Positions 25,910-34,546 of a stretch of 64,000 nt of DNA are shown here, piece after piece. How positions within the stretch are numbered: position 1 is the stretch's first letter; every line of letters begins with the position of its first letter. The translations under genes and the position numbers were made by a program. The stretch is from HKCCE3408 sp038530555. GTDB taxonomy: Bacteria; Pseudomonadota; Alphaproteobacteria; Rhodobacterales; Rhodobacteraceae. The notes beneath the pieces are model-generated. The model did no database searches. It worked only from the letters and a program-made list of their open reading frames with translations, and was not told the DNA's origin. The stretch covers positions 62,001 through 126,000 of the forward strand of contig JBCBCN010000009.1 in the NCBI GenBank assembly GCA_038530555.1. The letters run 5' to 3'.

Positions 25910-27946
25910 GCCTCGGCGCGTCTCTGGACCCGTTTCGCCTGGATCGCTGTCCGGATCCGGTGCTTCCGGCTCCGCCACATTGCGTTTCGCCCGGCGCGAC
26001 GGCGCACCGGCCAAGGCGCCCGCATCGCCAAAGCGCCGCCGCCCGGCCGCGTCCTGGGCGCGGTCAAGATTGCGGTCTGGGTCCGCCTCATCCTCCACGG
26101 AAAGGGCCAGATCGAGCGCGGCATTCAGCTCCCGCGCACGGGTCACATAGGCCGCGTTTTGGGTGATTGGCACGCCCGGTTTCCACAGATCGGCCAGCTC
26201 GCGCAGATTGTGCCGGTCATGGCTGTAGAAAGTTGTTTCAAGCTCATGGGCCTCGTAATCCGTCAGCCCCATCTCTTCGAGCACATAGCGCCCGGCCCTA
26301 AGCGAGCTGTCGAACACCTCACGCACGATGTGATCGGCTCCGGCCGCATAGAGGGCGTAGACATGTAGCCGGTCATGGGCGCGGGCGACGATGGAAATCT
26401 CGGGCCGGACGGATTTGACGTATTTCACCAGCTCGACCGCCTGGGCTTGGTCGTTGATCGCCACCACGACGACCTTGGCCTTTTCCAAGCCCGCCGCATG
26501 GAGAAGCTCGGGCCGCGTGGGGTCGCCGAAATAGCTTTGCACACCGAACCCGCGCATCACGCGGATCGTCTCGATATCGGCATCGAGCAGGACGGTGCGC
26601 AGGCCCGACGCGCTCAGCATCCGGTGCACAACTTGGCCAAAGCGCCCGAGCCCCGCGATGATCACGGGGGCGTCGGTATCGACGGGTTCGAACTCAGCGG
26701 CGCCCGGCTCACCCGCTGGCCCTGTGCCACGCCGGGAGAGGTATTCGTAAAGGATGAAGAGGAGCGGCGTGAATAGCATCGACAGTGCCACCACCAGCAG
26801 CAGCTTTTGCCCCATGACCACGGGCAACACATTGGTTTCGCCCGCGAACGCGATGAGCACAAAGCCAAACTCCCCGGCCTGTGCCAGTCCCAGGGTAAGA
26901 AGCCACAGATCACGCTCCCGCAGCCCGGCAAACCAGCCGATCGCATAGAGGATCAGGCCCTTCACGATTATGACGATCAGCGTGATCGCCAGGATGTCGC
27001 CGAGATTTCGCGTCAGAAAGTCGAAATTGATCCCCGCGCCCACAGTGATGAAGAAAAGGCCAAGCAACAGGCCTTTGAAGGGCTCGATATTGGCCTCGAG
27101 CTCATGGCGGAACTCGGAATTGGCCAGGACCACGCCCGCGATGAACGCGCCCAGGGCGGGTGTCAGGCCGATGAGCAGCATCCCAAAGGCGATGCCCACC
27201 ACGATCACAAGGGCGAAGGCGGTATACATCTCGCGTAGGCGGGCAAGGTGCACGAAGCGAAAGAGGATATGCAGCAGGTAGGGGCCGACCACGATGACCG
27301 AGCCGATGGCCGCGATCGTCACGAGCGCGATGCCCCAACCCGGCAGCCCCTCAACCAGCGACAGCGAGTGATGCGCCTCTTCTGCCGCGCCGACACTGAT
27401 CGAGCCGTCTTCATTGGCCCGCATCGCGGCTGGCAAGGCGAGGAGCGGCAGCAGCGCCAGCATCGGGATCACCGCGATATCCTGCATCAGCAGCACCGAG
27501 AAGGAGCTGCGCCCGCCCGGTGTTGCGATCAGCGCCTTTTCGTTGAGCGTTTGCAGCACGATTGCGGTGGACGAGAGCGCCAGGACGATCCCGATTGCGA
27601 GTGCCGTTTCCCAGCGCTCTCCGGCCAGATACGCAAGACCGGCCAGGGCGCTGATCGTCAGCAGGATCTGCGCCCCGCCTAGGCCTAACAGGCGCTTGCG
27701 CATCTCCCAGACTGCGCGCGGTTCCAGCTCCAGACCGATCACAAAGAGCATCAAGACCACGCCGAATTCCGCGACATGCTGCAGGTCTTCGGTCTCGTGT
27801 CCAACTAGCCCAAGACCCGGTCCAATAACGATCCCGGCCAGCAAGTATCCCAGGACTGAACCGAGCCCGAGCCGCACGGAAAGCGGAACGGCCACGACCA
27901 TCGCGGCCAGATAGATCGTCGCTTGCAGAAGAAAGCCTTCCATCAT
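25898..27946 (-). CDS. CPA2-type monovalent cation:proton antiporter, KefC-like, 682 aa
   Basis: Membrane antiporter of the Kef group, which in other bacteria exports K+ in exchange for protons. The N-terminal two thirds is a 12-13 helix Na/H-exchanger domain with the conserved LGYLLAGIVIGPGLGLVG near residue 30. A cytoplasmic TrkA-N (RCK) Rossmann domain follows with VIIAGLGRFGQVVHRMLSAS near residue 425. The C-terminal 120 residues are charged and low in complexity. The start at 27946 is chosen for AAGGAG a few bases upstream. No KefF-like subunit is next to it. The ion is inferred from the family. Confidence 0.88.
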   Translation of the reverse strand: MMEGFLLQATIYLAAMVVAVPLSVRLGLGSVLGYLLAGIVIGPGLGLVGHETEDLQHVAEFGVVLMLFVIGLELEPRAVWEMRKRLLGLGGAQILLTISALAGLAYLAGERWETALAIGIVLALSSTAIVLQTLNEKALIATPGGRSSFSVLLMQDIAVIPMLALLPLLALPAAMRANEDGSISVGAAEEAHHSLSLVEGLPGWGIALVTIAAIGSVIVVGPYLLHILFRFVHLARLREMYTAFALVIVVGIAFGMLLIGLTPALGAFIAGVVLANSEFRHELEANIEPFKGLLLGLFFITVGAGINFDFLTRNLGDILAITLIVIIVKGLILYAIGWFAGLRERDLWLLTLGLAQAGEFGFVLIAFAGETNVLPVVMGQKLLLVVALSMLFTPLLFILYEYLSRRGTGPAGEPGAAEFEPVDTDAPVIIAGLGRFGQVVHRMLSASGLRTVLLDADIETIRVMRGFGVQSYFGDPTRPELLHAAGLEKAKVVVVAINDQAQAVELVKYVKSVRPEISIVARAHDRLHVYALYAAGADHIVREVFDSSLRAGRYVLEEMGLTDYEAHELETTFYSHDRHNLRELADLWKPGVPITQNAAYVTRARELNAALDLALSVEDEADPDRNLDRAQDAAGRRRFGDAGALAGAPSRRAKRNVAEPEAPDPDSDPGETGPETRRGSAV

Positions 27947-27987
27947 GCTCCTTTGCGCCCGGGTTTTCACGCGTCGCCGCGCACAGG

Positions 27988-28443
27988 CTAAATCGGCAGC
28001 GGTGCATCCGCCTTAAGTTGGTCCATAACGATCTGCGATTGCACGCGCGCCACGGCTTTATGCGGCAACAGTACGCCTTGGACCAAACGGTGCAACTCCG
28101 ACAGGTCCGCGCAATAGACCCTCAGGAGGTAGTCGGCCTCTCCGGTCAGCGTGAAGGCCGCGGTAATCTCAGGCCGGCGCAGCACGTCACGTTGGAACGA
28201 CGTCGCGTGGTCGTCGCTGTGGCTGTCCATCTGCACCTGGATAAAGGCCTGAACGCCGAGCCCGAGCGCCTCGGCGTCAATCTGACCGCGCGCGCCTTGA
28301 AAGATCCCCTCCCGCTCCAGCCGCTGCCGACGGCGTCCGGCCTGGCTTGGCGAGAGATTTAACAACTCACCCAATTCCTGCGCAGTAAGCAGGGCGTTTT
28401 TCTGCAACGCGCGAAGCAGGCGGCGGTCGGTTTCGTCAAGCAT
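27988..28443 (-). CDS. Lrp/AsnC family transcriptional regulator, 151 aa
   Basis: A helix-turn-helix domain at the N-terminus (LDETDRRLLRALQKNALLTA then LSPSQAGRRRQRLEREGI) is followed by a RAM ligand-binding domain with FTLTGEADYLLRVY near residue 98. Lrp-type proteins sense amino acids and bind DNA as octamers. The gene is divergent from hppD across 132 AT-rich bases, so control of 4-hydroxyphenylpyruvate dioxygenase in response to an aromatic amino acid is the natural inference. Length is standard. Confidence 0.92.
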   Translation of the reverse strand: MLDETDRRLLRALQKNALLTAQELGELLNLSPSQAGRRRQRLEREGIFQGARGQIDAEALGLGVQAFIQVQMDSHSDDHATSFQRDVLRRPEITAAFTLTGEADYLLRVYCADLSELHRLVQGVLLPHKAVARVQSQIVMDQLKADAPLPI

Positions 28444-28575
28444 GCGCGAAGTATGCGTGAATTAAGGGTTGGGTGCAAATATCGCGTATAAAATGCGTTT
28501 AATATTCTGAAATACGCGCAGAAAACGCGCATCAGATGCTCCATATTAGTATCATAAGCTAGCAAGGAGACAGAA
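28444..28575. promoter_or_regulatory. AT-rich divergent control region between the Lrp gene and hppD
   Basis: This gap is clearly richer in A and T than its neighbours. It carries an imperfect inverted repeat at 28495-28517 (GCGTTT ... AAATACGC), several spaced GCG/CGC boxes (for example around 28484-28497 and 28514-28530), and TATCAT at 28550-28555 as a -10-like hexamer for hppD. The layout fits an Lrp-family operator array, but the consensus match is loose. Confidence 0.5.
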
Positions 28576-29694
28576 ATGGGCCCCTTCCCGCATGACGCGC
28601 CGCGAGCGACGATCACCGCAGACAATCCCGCCGGCACCGACGGTTTCGAGTTCGTCGAGTTCGCGCATCCCGACCCTGACACGCTGCGCGAGGTGTTCGC
28701 GCGCATGGGTTACGTCCACACAGCGACGCATAAATCAAAGGCGGTTGAGCTCTGGCAGCAGGGCGATATCACCTATCTGCTGAACGCCGAGCCCGGCAGC
28801 TTTGCAGCGCGGTTTGTCGAGGAGCATGGGCCCTGCGCGCCCTCGATGGCTTGGCGTGTGGTGGATGCCCAGCACGCCTTCGATCACGCCGTAAAGATGG
28901 GGGCCGAGCCTTATGAGGCTGATGACAAAACGCTCGACTGGCCCGCGATCAAGGGCATCGGCGGATCGCTGATTTACTTCACTGACGCTTATTACGACGC
29001 CAATCCCTACAACGCCGAGTTCGACTGGGTTTCCGGCGCCCATCCCGAGGGTGTTGGCTTCCACTATCTCGACCACCTCACCCACAACGTGTTCAAGGGC
29101 AACATGGACACGTGGTTTCGCTTTTACGGCGATCTCTTCAACTTCAAAGAGATCCGCTTTTTCGACATCGAAGGGAAATATACTGGCCTGCTCAGCCGTG
29201 CTCTGACTTCGCCTTGCGGGCGTATCCGCATCCCGATCAATGAGGATCGCGGGGAGACCGGCCAGATCGTCAATTATCTCAAAAAGTACAACGGTGAGGG
29301 CATTCAGCACATCGCCGTGGGCGCGCGCGATATCTACGACAGCGTCGATGCGATCGCGGCCAACGGCGTGCAGTTTATGCCCGGCCCCCCCGAAAGCTAT
29401 TATGAGCTTTCGAAAACCCGCGTGGATGGCCATGAGGAGCCAATCGACCGGATGCTCCAGCACGGCATCCTGATCGACGGCGAGGGCGTGGTGGATGGTG
29501 GTGAGACCAAAATCCTTTTGCAAATCTTTTCCAAAACGGTGATCGGCCCGATCTTTTTCGAGTTCATCCAGCGCAAGGGTGATGACGGCTTTGGCGAGGG
29601 CAATTTCAAAGCGCTGTTTGAGTCGATTGAGGCCGAGGAGATGGCAAAGGGCGAGTATGGCAGCGACGCCGAGGGGAACGTCGCCGCCGAGTGA
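28576..29694 (+). CDS. hppD: 4-hydroxyphenylpyruvate dioxygenase, 372 aa
   Basis: Non-haem iron enzyme converting 4-hydroxyphenylpyruvate to homogentisate in tyrosine breakdown. The three iron ligands can be placed in VGFHYLDHLTHNVFKG (His), EGIQHIAVGARDIYDSV (His) and GPIFFEFIQRKGDDGFGEGN (Glu). Two vicinal-oxygen-chelate domains make up the protein and the length is normal. Start ATG at 28576 has AAGGAG about nine bases upstream. The genes for later steps (homogentisate dioxygenase, maleylacetoacetate isomerase) are not in the window. Confidence 0.96.
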   Translation: MGPFPHDAPRATITADNPAGTDGFEFVEFAHPDPDTLREVFARMGYVHTATHKSKAVELWQQGDITYLLNAEPGSFAARFVEEHGPCAPSMAWRVVDAQHAFDHAVKMGAEPYEADDKTLDWPAIKGIGGSLIYFTDAYYDANPYNAEFDWVSGAHPEGVGFHYLDHLTHNVFKGNMDTWFRFYGDLFNFKEIRFFDIEGKYTGLLSRALTSPCGRIRIPINEDRGETGQIVNYLKKYNGEGIQHIAVGARDIYDSVDAIAANGVQFMPGPPESYYELSKTRVDGHEEPIDRMLQHGILIDGEGVVDGGETKILLQIFSKTVIGPIFFEFIQRKGDDGFGEGNFKALFESIEAEEMAKGEYGSDAEGNVAAE

Positions 29695-29704
29695 GATTGG
29701 CTGC

Positions 29705-29733
29705 GGACGCGGCGCCGGAAAGGGGCCGCGTCC
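29705..29733 (+). terminator. Strong hairpin after hppD
   Basis: GGACGCGGC (29705-29713) pairs perfectly with GCCGCGTCC (29725-29733), starting ten bases after the hppD stop. There is no T run, so it may be a Rho-dependent or transcript-stabilising hairpin rather than a full stop before the next gene. Confidence 0.45.
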
Positions 29734-29783
29734 GTACCTGCCATGGGTTGTGGAACGCAGCTGTTCCTGGGATTGTCCCGGCC

Positions 29784-30470
29784 ATGCAACGCTCTGAGAT
29801 CAACGAGATTATCACCGAAGCCGACGCGTTCATGCGCCGCTTTGGCTTCGCCCTGCCGCCCTTCGCCTATTGGTCACCCGAGGAGATGCGCGCCAATGCC
29901 AGCCGCGCCAGCGCCGTCATCGAAGGACGGTGCGGCTGGGACATCACCGATTACGGCGAGGGCCGGTTTGCGGAAATGGGCCTTTTCCTCTTCACGCTGC
30001 GCAACGGCCGCCAAGAGGATCTCAAACGCGGCGGCGGCATGTGCTACGCGGAAAAGCTCCTGATCTCAAAACAAGATCAGCTCTCCCCGATGCACCGGCA
30101 CTATCTCAAGGCTGAAGACATCATCAACCGCGGCGGCGCGACGCTCGCGGTCGAGCTCTTTGGCTCGGCGCCCGATGGGAGCTTTGACGAAACCGCCGGC
30201 GGAACAGTGCTTTGTGATGGCATCGCGCGCGATTTTGCGCCGGGAGAGGTGTTACGCTTCGCGCCGGGGGAGAGCGTCACCCTGATGCCCGGTGATTGGC
30301 ACGCCTTTTGGGGCGAGGGCGGCGATGTGCTGATCGGGGAGGTCTCGACGGTGAATGACGATGAGACCGACAATTGGTTCCGCGAGCCGATCGGCCGCTT
30401 TTCTGAGATTGAGGAAAACGAGGCGCCGCGACACCTTCTGGTCTCGGACTATGCCGCCTGGCTCAGCTGA
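29784..30470 (+). CDS. D-lyxose/D-mannose isomerase (YdaE-like cupin), 228 aa
   Basis: Member of the D-lyxose ketol-isomerase cupin family. The metal-binding residues appear in MHRHYLKAEDIINRGG (two His) with AVELFG (Glu) after it, and in LMPGDWHAFWGEGGDVLIGE (His). The sequence STVNDDETDNWF is diagnostic of the family. Known members interconvert D-lyxose with D-xylulose and D-mannose with D-fructose. The ATG at 29784 is chosen; a longer frame extends into the hppD 3' end. Its position after hppD is not obviously functional, and no sugar transporter is nearby, so the physiological substrate is open. Confidence 0.85.
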   Translation: MQRSEINEIITEADAFMRRFGFALPPFAYWSPEEMRANASRASAVIEGRCGWDITDYGEGRFAEMGLFLFTLRNGRQEDLKRGGGMCYAEKLLISKQDQLSPMHRHYLKAEDIINRGGATLAVELFGSAPDGSFDETAGGTVLCDGIARDFAPGEVLRFAPGESVTLMPGDWHAFWGEGGDVLIGEVSTVNDDETDNWFREPIGRFSEIEENEAPRHLLVSDYAAWLS

Positions 30471-30483
30471 GCCAGCTCTTGGG

Positions 30484-30601
30484 CTCCGCCCGCTCTCCAC
30501 TCAAACGCGATGCGTTTGCCAGCTTGCGCTGGACCGGCTACAGGCCTCCGCCCGTTCTCGCCTCAAACGCGGTGCGTTTGCCAGCTTGCGCTGAACCGGC
30601 T
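30484..30601 (+). repeat. 56-base imperfect direct repeat with internal hairpins
   Basis: Two copies, 30484-30539 and 30546-30601, differ at a few positions. Each holds the hairpin CAAACGC-(GAT or GGT)-GCGTTTG followed by CCAGCTTGCGCTG. They lie in the 334-base gap 30471-30804, which holds only repeats and no gene. Confidence 0.85.
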
Positions 30602-30607
30602 CGAACT

Positions 30608-30633
30608 GTCTTTATCGCTCAAATATCCCGGGG
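30608..30633 (+). repeat. Second copy of the AAATATCCCGGGG intergenic core
   Basis: Matches 6557-6582 in 24 of 26 bases (the two differing bases are adjacent). As at 6.5 kb, it is followed immediately by GC-rich hairpin-forming sequence. Confidence 0.8.
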
Positions 30634-30760
30634 GGCCGACATTGAGTGCGCCATTGGTCCGAGCGCCAATGGCGGCGGGGCTGGCCCCCCGCCTATCTCG
30701 TGGGGCCGACATTGGGTGCGCCATTGGTCCGAGCGCCAATGGCGGCGGGGAAGGCCCCCC
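30632..30760 (+). repeat. Two near-identical 59-base hairpin repeats, 70-base period
   Basis: Copies at 30632-30690 and 30702-30760 begin GGGGCCGACATTG and contain GCCATTGG-TCCGAGCG-CCAATGGC, a perfect 8-base stem with an 8-base loop. They differ at only a few bases. They end 45 bases before the end of purD, which is transcribed toward them, so they may act as its transcript end. Confidence 0.85.
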
Positions 30761-30804
30761 GGTCCCGGCGACCGCGCAAGCGGGCGCAACACAACCAACT
30801 TCGC

Positions 30805-32070
30805 TTAGTCCAAAGCCCGCCAGCCAATGTCCTGCCGGCAAAACCCCTCGGGCCAGTCGATCGCATCGACCATCGCATAGGCCCGGTCGCGCGCCTCGGC
30901 GAGGCCGGCACCCCGCGCCGTAACGTTCAAGACCCGACCGCCCGCCGCGCGCCAATCCTCTGGCCCTCCAGCGGTGCCTGCGTGAAACACCATCGCATGG
31001 CTCCCCGCGCTTAAGGTTTCGAGCCCCTTGATCGACGTGCCCTTCTCATAGGCGCCGGGATAGCCGCGCGCGGCCAAGACGACCGTTATCGCATGATCCT
31101 CCGCCCAGTTGACGCGCATCTCGGCCAGCCGCCCCTCAGCGCAGGCCAGCATTAGATCGAGCGCTTGGGCGCCCAGGCGCATCATCAGAACCTGGCATTC
31201 GGGATCGCCGAACCGGACATTGTATTCTACTAGCCGCGGCGCGCCCGCCTCGATCATCAGGCCCACATAGAGAACCCCGCGATAGGGGGCGCCGCGCCGC
31301 GCCATCTCTGCCAGGCAGGGCCGCACGATCTCGGCCAGCGCACGCTCTTGCGTGGCGGCATCGAGGATCGGGGCGGGGGAATAGGCACCCATGCCGCCGG
31401 TATTGGGGCCGGTATCGCCCTCGCCCACGCGCTTGTGGTCTTGCGCCGTGCCGATGGGCAGCGCGGCCTCCCCATCGCACAGGACGAAAAAGCTGGCTTC
31501 CTCGCCCCGCAAAAACTCTTCAATGACCACCTCGGCACCGGCGGCACCGAACTGACCCGAGAGCATATCGGCCACTGCTTCTTGTGCGGCGTCCACGGTT
31601 TCGGCAACGACCACGCCCTTGCCTGCCGCCAGACCGTCGGCCTTGACCACGATCGGCGCGCCTTGGGCCGCGATATAATCCTGCGCTGCTTCAACTTCCG
31701 TGAACCGGGCCCAGCCCGCCGTAGGAGCGCCTGCAGCATCGCAGACCTCTTTGGTGAAGGCCTTGGAGGCCTCGAGCCGCGCGGCCGCGCCCGAGGGACC
31801 AAAGGCCAGCAGCCCGGCCGCCTCGCAGGCATCGGCCACGCCCGCTGCCAGGGGCGCTTCTGGCCCGATGATGACGAAATCGATGGCGTTCTCGGCGGCA
31901 AACTCGACCACCGCAGCCCCGTCTTCGATGTCGAGGTCACTCCTCTCGGTCAGCGCCGCGATCCCGGCATTGCCCGGCGCAACGATCAGCCGGTCGCATT
32001 TCGGGTTTTGCTTCACTGCCCAAGCCAGGGAATGCTCGCGCCCGCCGCCGCCCAAGATCAAAATGTTCAC
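30805..32070 (-). CDS. purD: Phosphoribosylamine-glycine ligase, 421 aa
   Basis: Second step of purine synthesis, ATP-dependent joining of glycine to phosphoribosylamine. The N-terminal MNILILGGGGREHSLAWAVK, the ATP-grasp segments PIVVKADGLAAGKGVVVAET near residue 138 and GVLYVGLMIEAGAPRLVEYN near 270, and RFGDPECQVLMMRL are all intact. Length is standard. It stands alone, divergent from the GRDP-like gene across 163 bases in which I see no convincing further feature. Confidence 0.96.
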   Translation of the reverse strand: MNILILGGGGREHSLAWAVKQNPKCDRLIVAPGNAGIAALTERSDLDIEDGAAVVEFAAENAIDFVIIGPEAPLAAGVADACEAAGLLAFGPSGAAARLEASKAFTKEVCDAAGAPTAGWARFTEVEAAQDYIAAQGAPIVVKADGLAAGKGVVVAETVDAAQEAVADMLSGQFGAAGAEVVIEEFLRGEEASFFVLCDGEAALPIGTAQDHKRVGEGDTGPNTGGMGAYSPAPILDAATQERALAEIVRPCLAEMARRGAPYRGVLYVGLMIEAGAPRLVEYNVRFGDPECQVLMMRLGAQALDLMLACAEGRLAEMRVNWAEDHAITVVLAARGYPGAYEKGTSIKGLETLSAGSHAMVFHAGTAGGPEDWRAAGGRVLNVTARGAGLAEARDRAYAMVDAIDWPEGFCRQDIGWRALD

Positions 32071-32233
32071 AGCAAAGCCCCCGAACCCGTCCCGTTTCGC
32101 CGGGCATAGCGAGCGGTGCGCCCGGGGACAATACGCGCCACGCCTGCGCTGGCCGTGCTGTAGGATTTCCCCGCACGTTTGGGACTGTTAGAACCGGGGC
32201 AACTGGCGCCGAGGCGATAAGAGGTCAGAGCAC

Positions 32234-32845
32234 ATGCGCAACCGCGATCTATGGCGGCGACTTGAGGCTTTCGAGTTCGATGCCCCGGGCGGCGACGCGC
32301 CCTTCTCGCTCAAGCTTGCAGTGGCCGAGAATTGGAACGACGATTACACTGTCCGCGTGCTTGAGGAATACCGGCGCTTTCTCTACCTCACGCAGATCCA
32401 AAGCGCGCAGATCACCCCGTCGATCCCCGTGGACCGGGCCTGGCATATGCACATGACCTATACGCGGTCCTACTGGGAGGACCTGTGCGACGGCGTGATC
32501 GGCGCAAAGATCCACCATAACCCGGTTGAGAGTGAGGCCGACATGCCGCGCTACTTGGCGCAGTATGAGGCCACAAAGACGCTTTATGAGCGCGAATTCG
32601 GCGCCGCCCCGCCCGAGGATATCTGGCCCGGTAAAGCGACGGATGATCCGCTGTTCATGGTCAAGCCAGGTGGCCCTTTGGTCCTTCTGCTCTGGCTCAC
32701 CATTCCGATCGGCATTTTCCTCACCGGTATTTCAGCGACCGGTCGCCTGCCGTTTTCATTTCTAGTTCCGCTTGGCGTAACGCTGGCGGCCGTCGCCGCA
32801 ACGATCTATTTTGCTTGGAAAGCGGCGCACCAAAGAAGCGTCTGA
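32234..32845 (+). CDS. GRDP-like domain membrane protein, 203 aa
   Basis: The first 140 residues resemble the glycine-rich-domain-containing protein-like family (known mainly from plants and fungi, with bacterial members). The key pattern is VDRAWHMHMTYTRSYWEDLC near residue 67, with paired histidines that could bind a metal or form an active site. The N-terminal LEEYRRFLYLTQI also fits. Two hydrophobic segments near residues 149-167 and 173-195 anchor the C-terminus in the membrane. The biochemical role of the domain is unknown. No operon partner is evident: xseA starts 121 bases downstream. Confidence 0.7.
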   Translation: MRNRDLWRRLEAFEFDAPGGDAPFSLKLAVAENWNDDYTVRVLEEYRRFLYLTQIQSAQITPSIPVDRAWHMHMTYTRSYWEDLCDGVIGAKIHHNPVESEADMPRYLAQYEATKTLYEREFGAAPPEDIWPGKATDDPLFMVKPGGPLVLLLWLTIPIGIFLTGISATGRLPFSFLVPLGVTLAAVAATIYFAWKAAHQRSV

Positions 32846-32966
32846 AAGCGGCGTCTGGTTTTCATTCGAATATGGCCGGTCTGGCCGGGACAGAGATGGC
32901 GATGGCGACGGAGACGGCGGGGGTGGATGCGGGGATTGACCCCAGAGCCCGGTAGGAGGCAGCAGG

Positions 32967-34523
32967 ATGGACGATCTCATCGACGATGACGGGCCGCTGG
33001 GCGGCAACACGCCTGCTCAAAACGCCCCGGAATTTTCCGTCTCCGATCTGACGGGTGCTGTGAAACGCACCCTGGAGGGCGCCTTTGGCCGGGTGCGCGT
33101 GCGCGGTGAGCTGGGCCGCGTGATGCGGGCGGGCTCGGGGCATTACTACTATGACCTGAAGGACGACCGGAACGTCATCTCGTGCAACACCTGGAAAGGG
33201 CAGGTGGCGGGCCTCGGTATGGTGCCGGAGGAGGGCCTCGAGGTCATCGTCACGGGCCGTCTCAGCACCTATGGCCCGCAATCGCGTTACAATCTCAACG
33301 TCGATCGGATGGAGGTTGCGGGCGAGGGCGCGCTGATGGTGATGCTGGAGAAGCGTCGCCAAAAGCTGATGAAAGAGGGTCTGTTCGAGGAGGCCCGCAA
33401 GCGCCCGCTGCCCTACCTGCCCGAGGTGATCGGGGTCGTGACCTCGCCCCAGGGCGCGGTGATCCGAGATATTCTACACCGCCTGCGCGACCGGTTCCCG
33501 CGCCAGGTGCTGATCTGGCCCGTGCCGGTGCAAGGCGAGCGCTGCGCGCCGGAAGTGACCCGTGCCATCAAGGGCTTCAACGCGCTTGGGCCGGGCGATC
33601 CGGTGCCCCGGCCCGATCTGATCATCGTGGCCCGGGGCGGGGGCTCGCTTGAGGATTTGTGGGGTTTCAATGAGGAAAGCGTCGTGCGTGCCGCAGCGGA
33701 AAGTGAGATCCCCCTGATCTCGGCAGTTGGCCATGAGACCGACACGACGCTGATCGATTTCGCCTCCGATCGCCGCGCGCCAACACCCACGGCGGCCGCG
33801 GAGATGGCCGTGCCGGTGCGTCTGGACCTGTTGGCTTGGGTCGAAGCGCAGAGCGGGCATCTGACCCGCGCCTTAGGCGGTGGCATTACGCAGCGGCGGC
33901 AACGTTTGGGTGATTTGAGCCGGGCCTTGCCGCGCGTAGAAAGCCTCCTCGACACGCCGCGCCAGCGTCTTGATCGTTGGTCCGACCGGCTGGAGCCAGG
34001 CCTGCGCGCGGTGCTAGAGCGTCAAGGCACGCGGCTTGAGCGCGTGGCCAGCGGTCTGGGTCCAGCACTCAGTTCGGGCGTGCAGCGGCGACGGGTGCGT
34101 CTTGGCCAGGCCTCTGGCCGTTTGAGCCTTGGGGCGGTTCGGCGTGGACTGGATGAGCAGGGCAGGATGCTGGCGCGCATAGGCCGTGATCTCGACCGTG
34201 CCTTTGCTACGCGGCAGGAGCGCGCGGGCCAGCGCCTGGCCAATACCTGGCGCCTGTTTGAGACACTGGGCTACAAAGCGACGCTGCGCCGGGGCTATGC
34301 GGTTTTGCGCGAGGGCGACACGGTCATTAGCGATGCGGCTGCGGCCTCGGCTGCGGCCACGCTCGAAGTGGAATTCGCTGATGGTCGCGTGCAGATTGGC
34401 GCGGCCTCAGGCGGCTCGGTTCAACAGCCTAAAGCCGACCCTCTCAAAGGCACTGCGGCCGGGTCCAACAAGACCCGACCGCAGAGTTCTGGGGGCGCAC
34501 AAAAGGATTTATTCGGCGAGTAA
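32967..34523 (+). CDS. xseA: Exodeoxyribonuclease VII large subunit, 518 aa
   Basis: Catalytic subunit of ExoVII, a single-strand DNA exonuclease. The N-terminal OB fold (FSVSDLTGAVKRTLEGAFGR, then GSGHYYYDLKDDRNVISCNT) is followed by the catalytic core with EVIGVVTSPQGAVIRDILHR and the DLIIVARGGGSLEDLWGFNE motif near residue 222. Long coiled-coil segments rich in Arg and Leu follow, then a tail ending KDLFGE. GGAGG lies about ten bases before the ATG. The small subunit XseB is not in the window. Confidence 0.96.
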   Translation: MDDLIDDDGPLGGNTPAQNAPEFSVSDLTGAVKRTLEGAFGRVRVRGELGRVMRAGSGHYYYDLKDDRNVISCNTWKGQVAGLGMVPEEGLEVIVTGRLSTYGPQSRYNLNVDRMEVAGEGALMVMLEKRRQKLMKEGLFEEARKRPLPYLPEVIGVVTSPQGAVIRDILHRLRDRFPRQVLIWPVPVQGERCAPEVTRAIKGFNALGPGDPVPRPDLIIVARGGGSLEDLWGFNEESVVRAAAESEIPLISAVGHETDTTLIDFASDRRAPTPTAAAEMAVPVRLDLLAWVEAQSGHLTRALGGGITQRRQRLGDLSRALPRVESLLDTPRQRLDRWSDRLEPGLRAVLERQGTRLERVASGLGPALSSGVQRRRVRLGQASGRLSLGAVRRGLDEQGRMLARIGRDLDRAFATRQERAGQRLANTWRLFETLGYKATLRRGYAVLREGDTVISDAAAASAAATLEVEFADGRVQIGAASGGSVQQPKADPLKGTAAGSNKTRPQSSGGAQKDLFGE

Positions 34524-34546
34524 TCGCGTCGGTCTCGGGCTCACAC

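Noticed and set aside
30479..30955. Open frames across the 30.5-30.8 kb repeats
   Set aside because: They follow the repeat sequence and do not resemble proteins.
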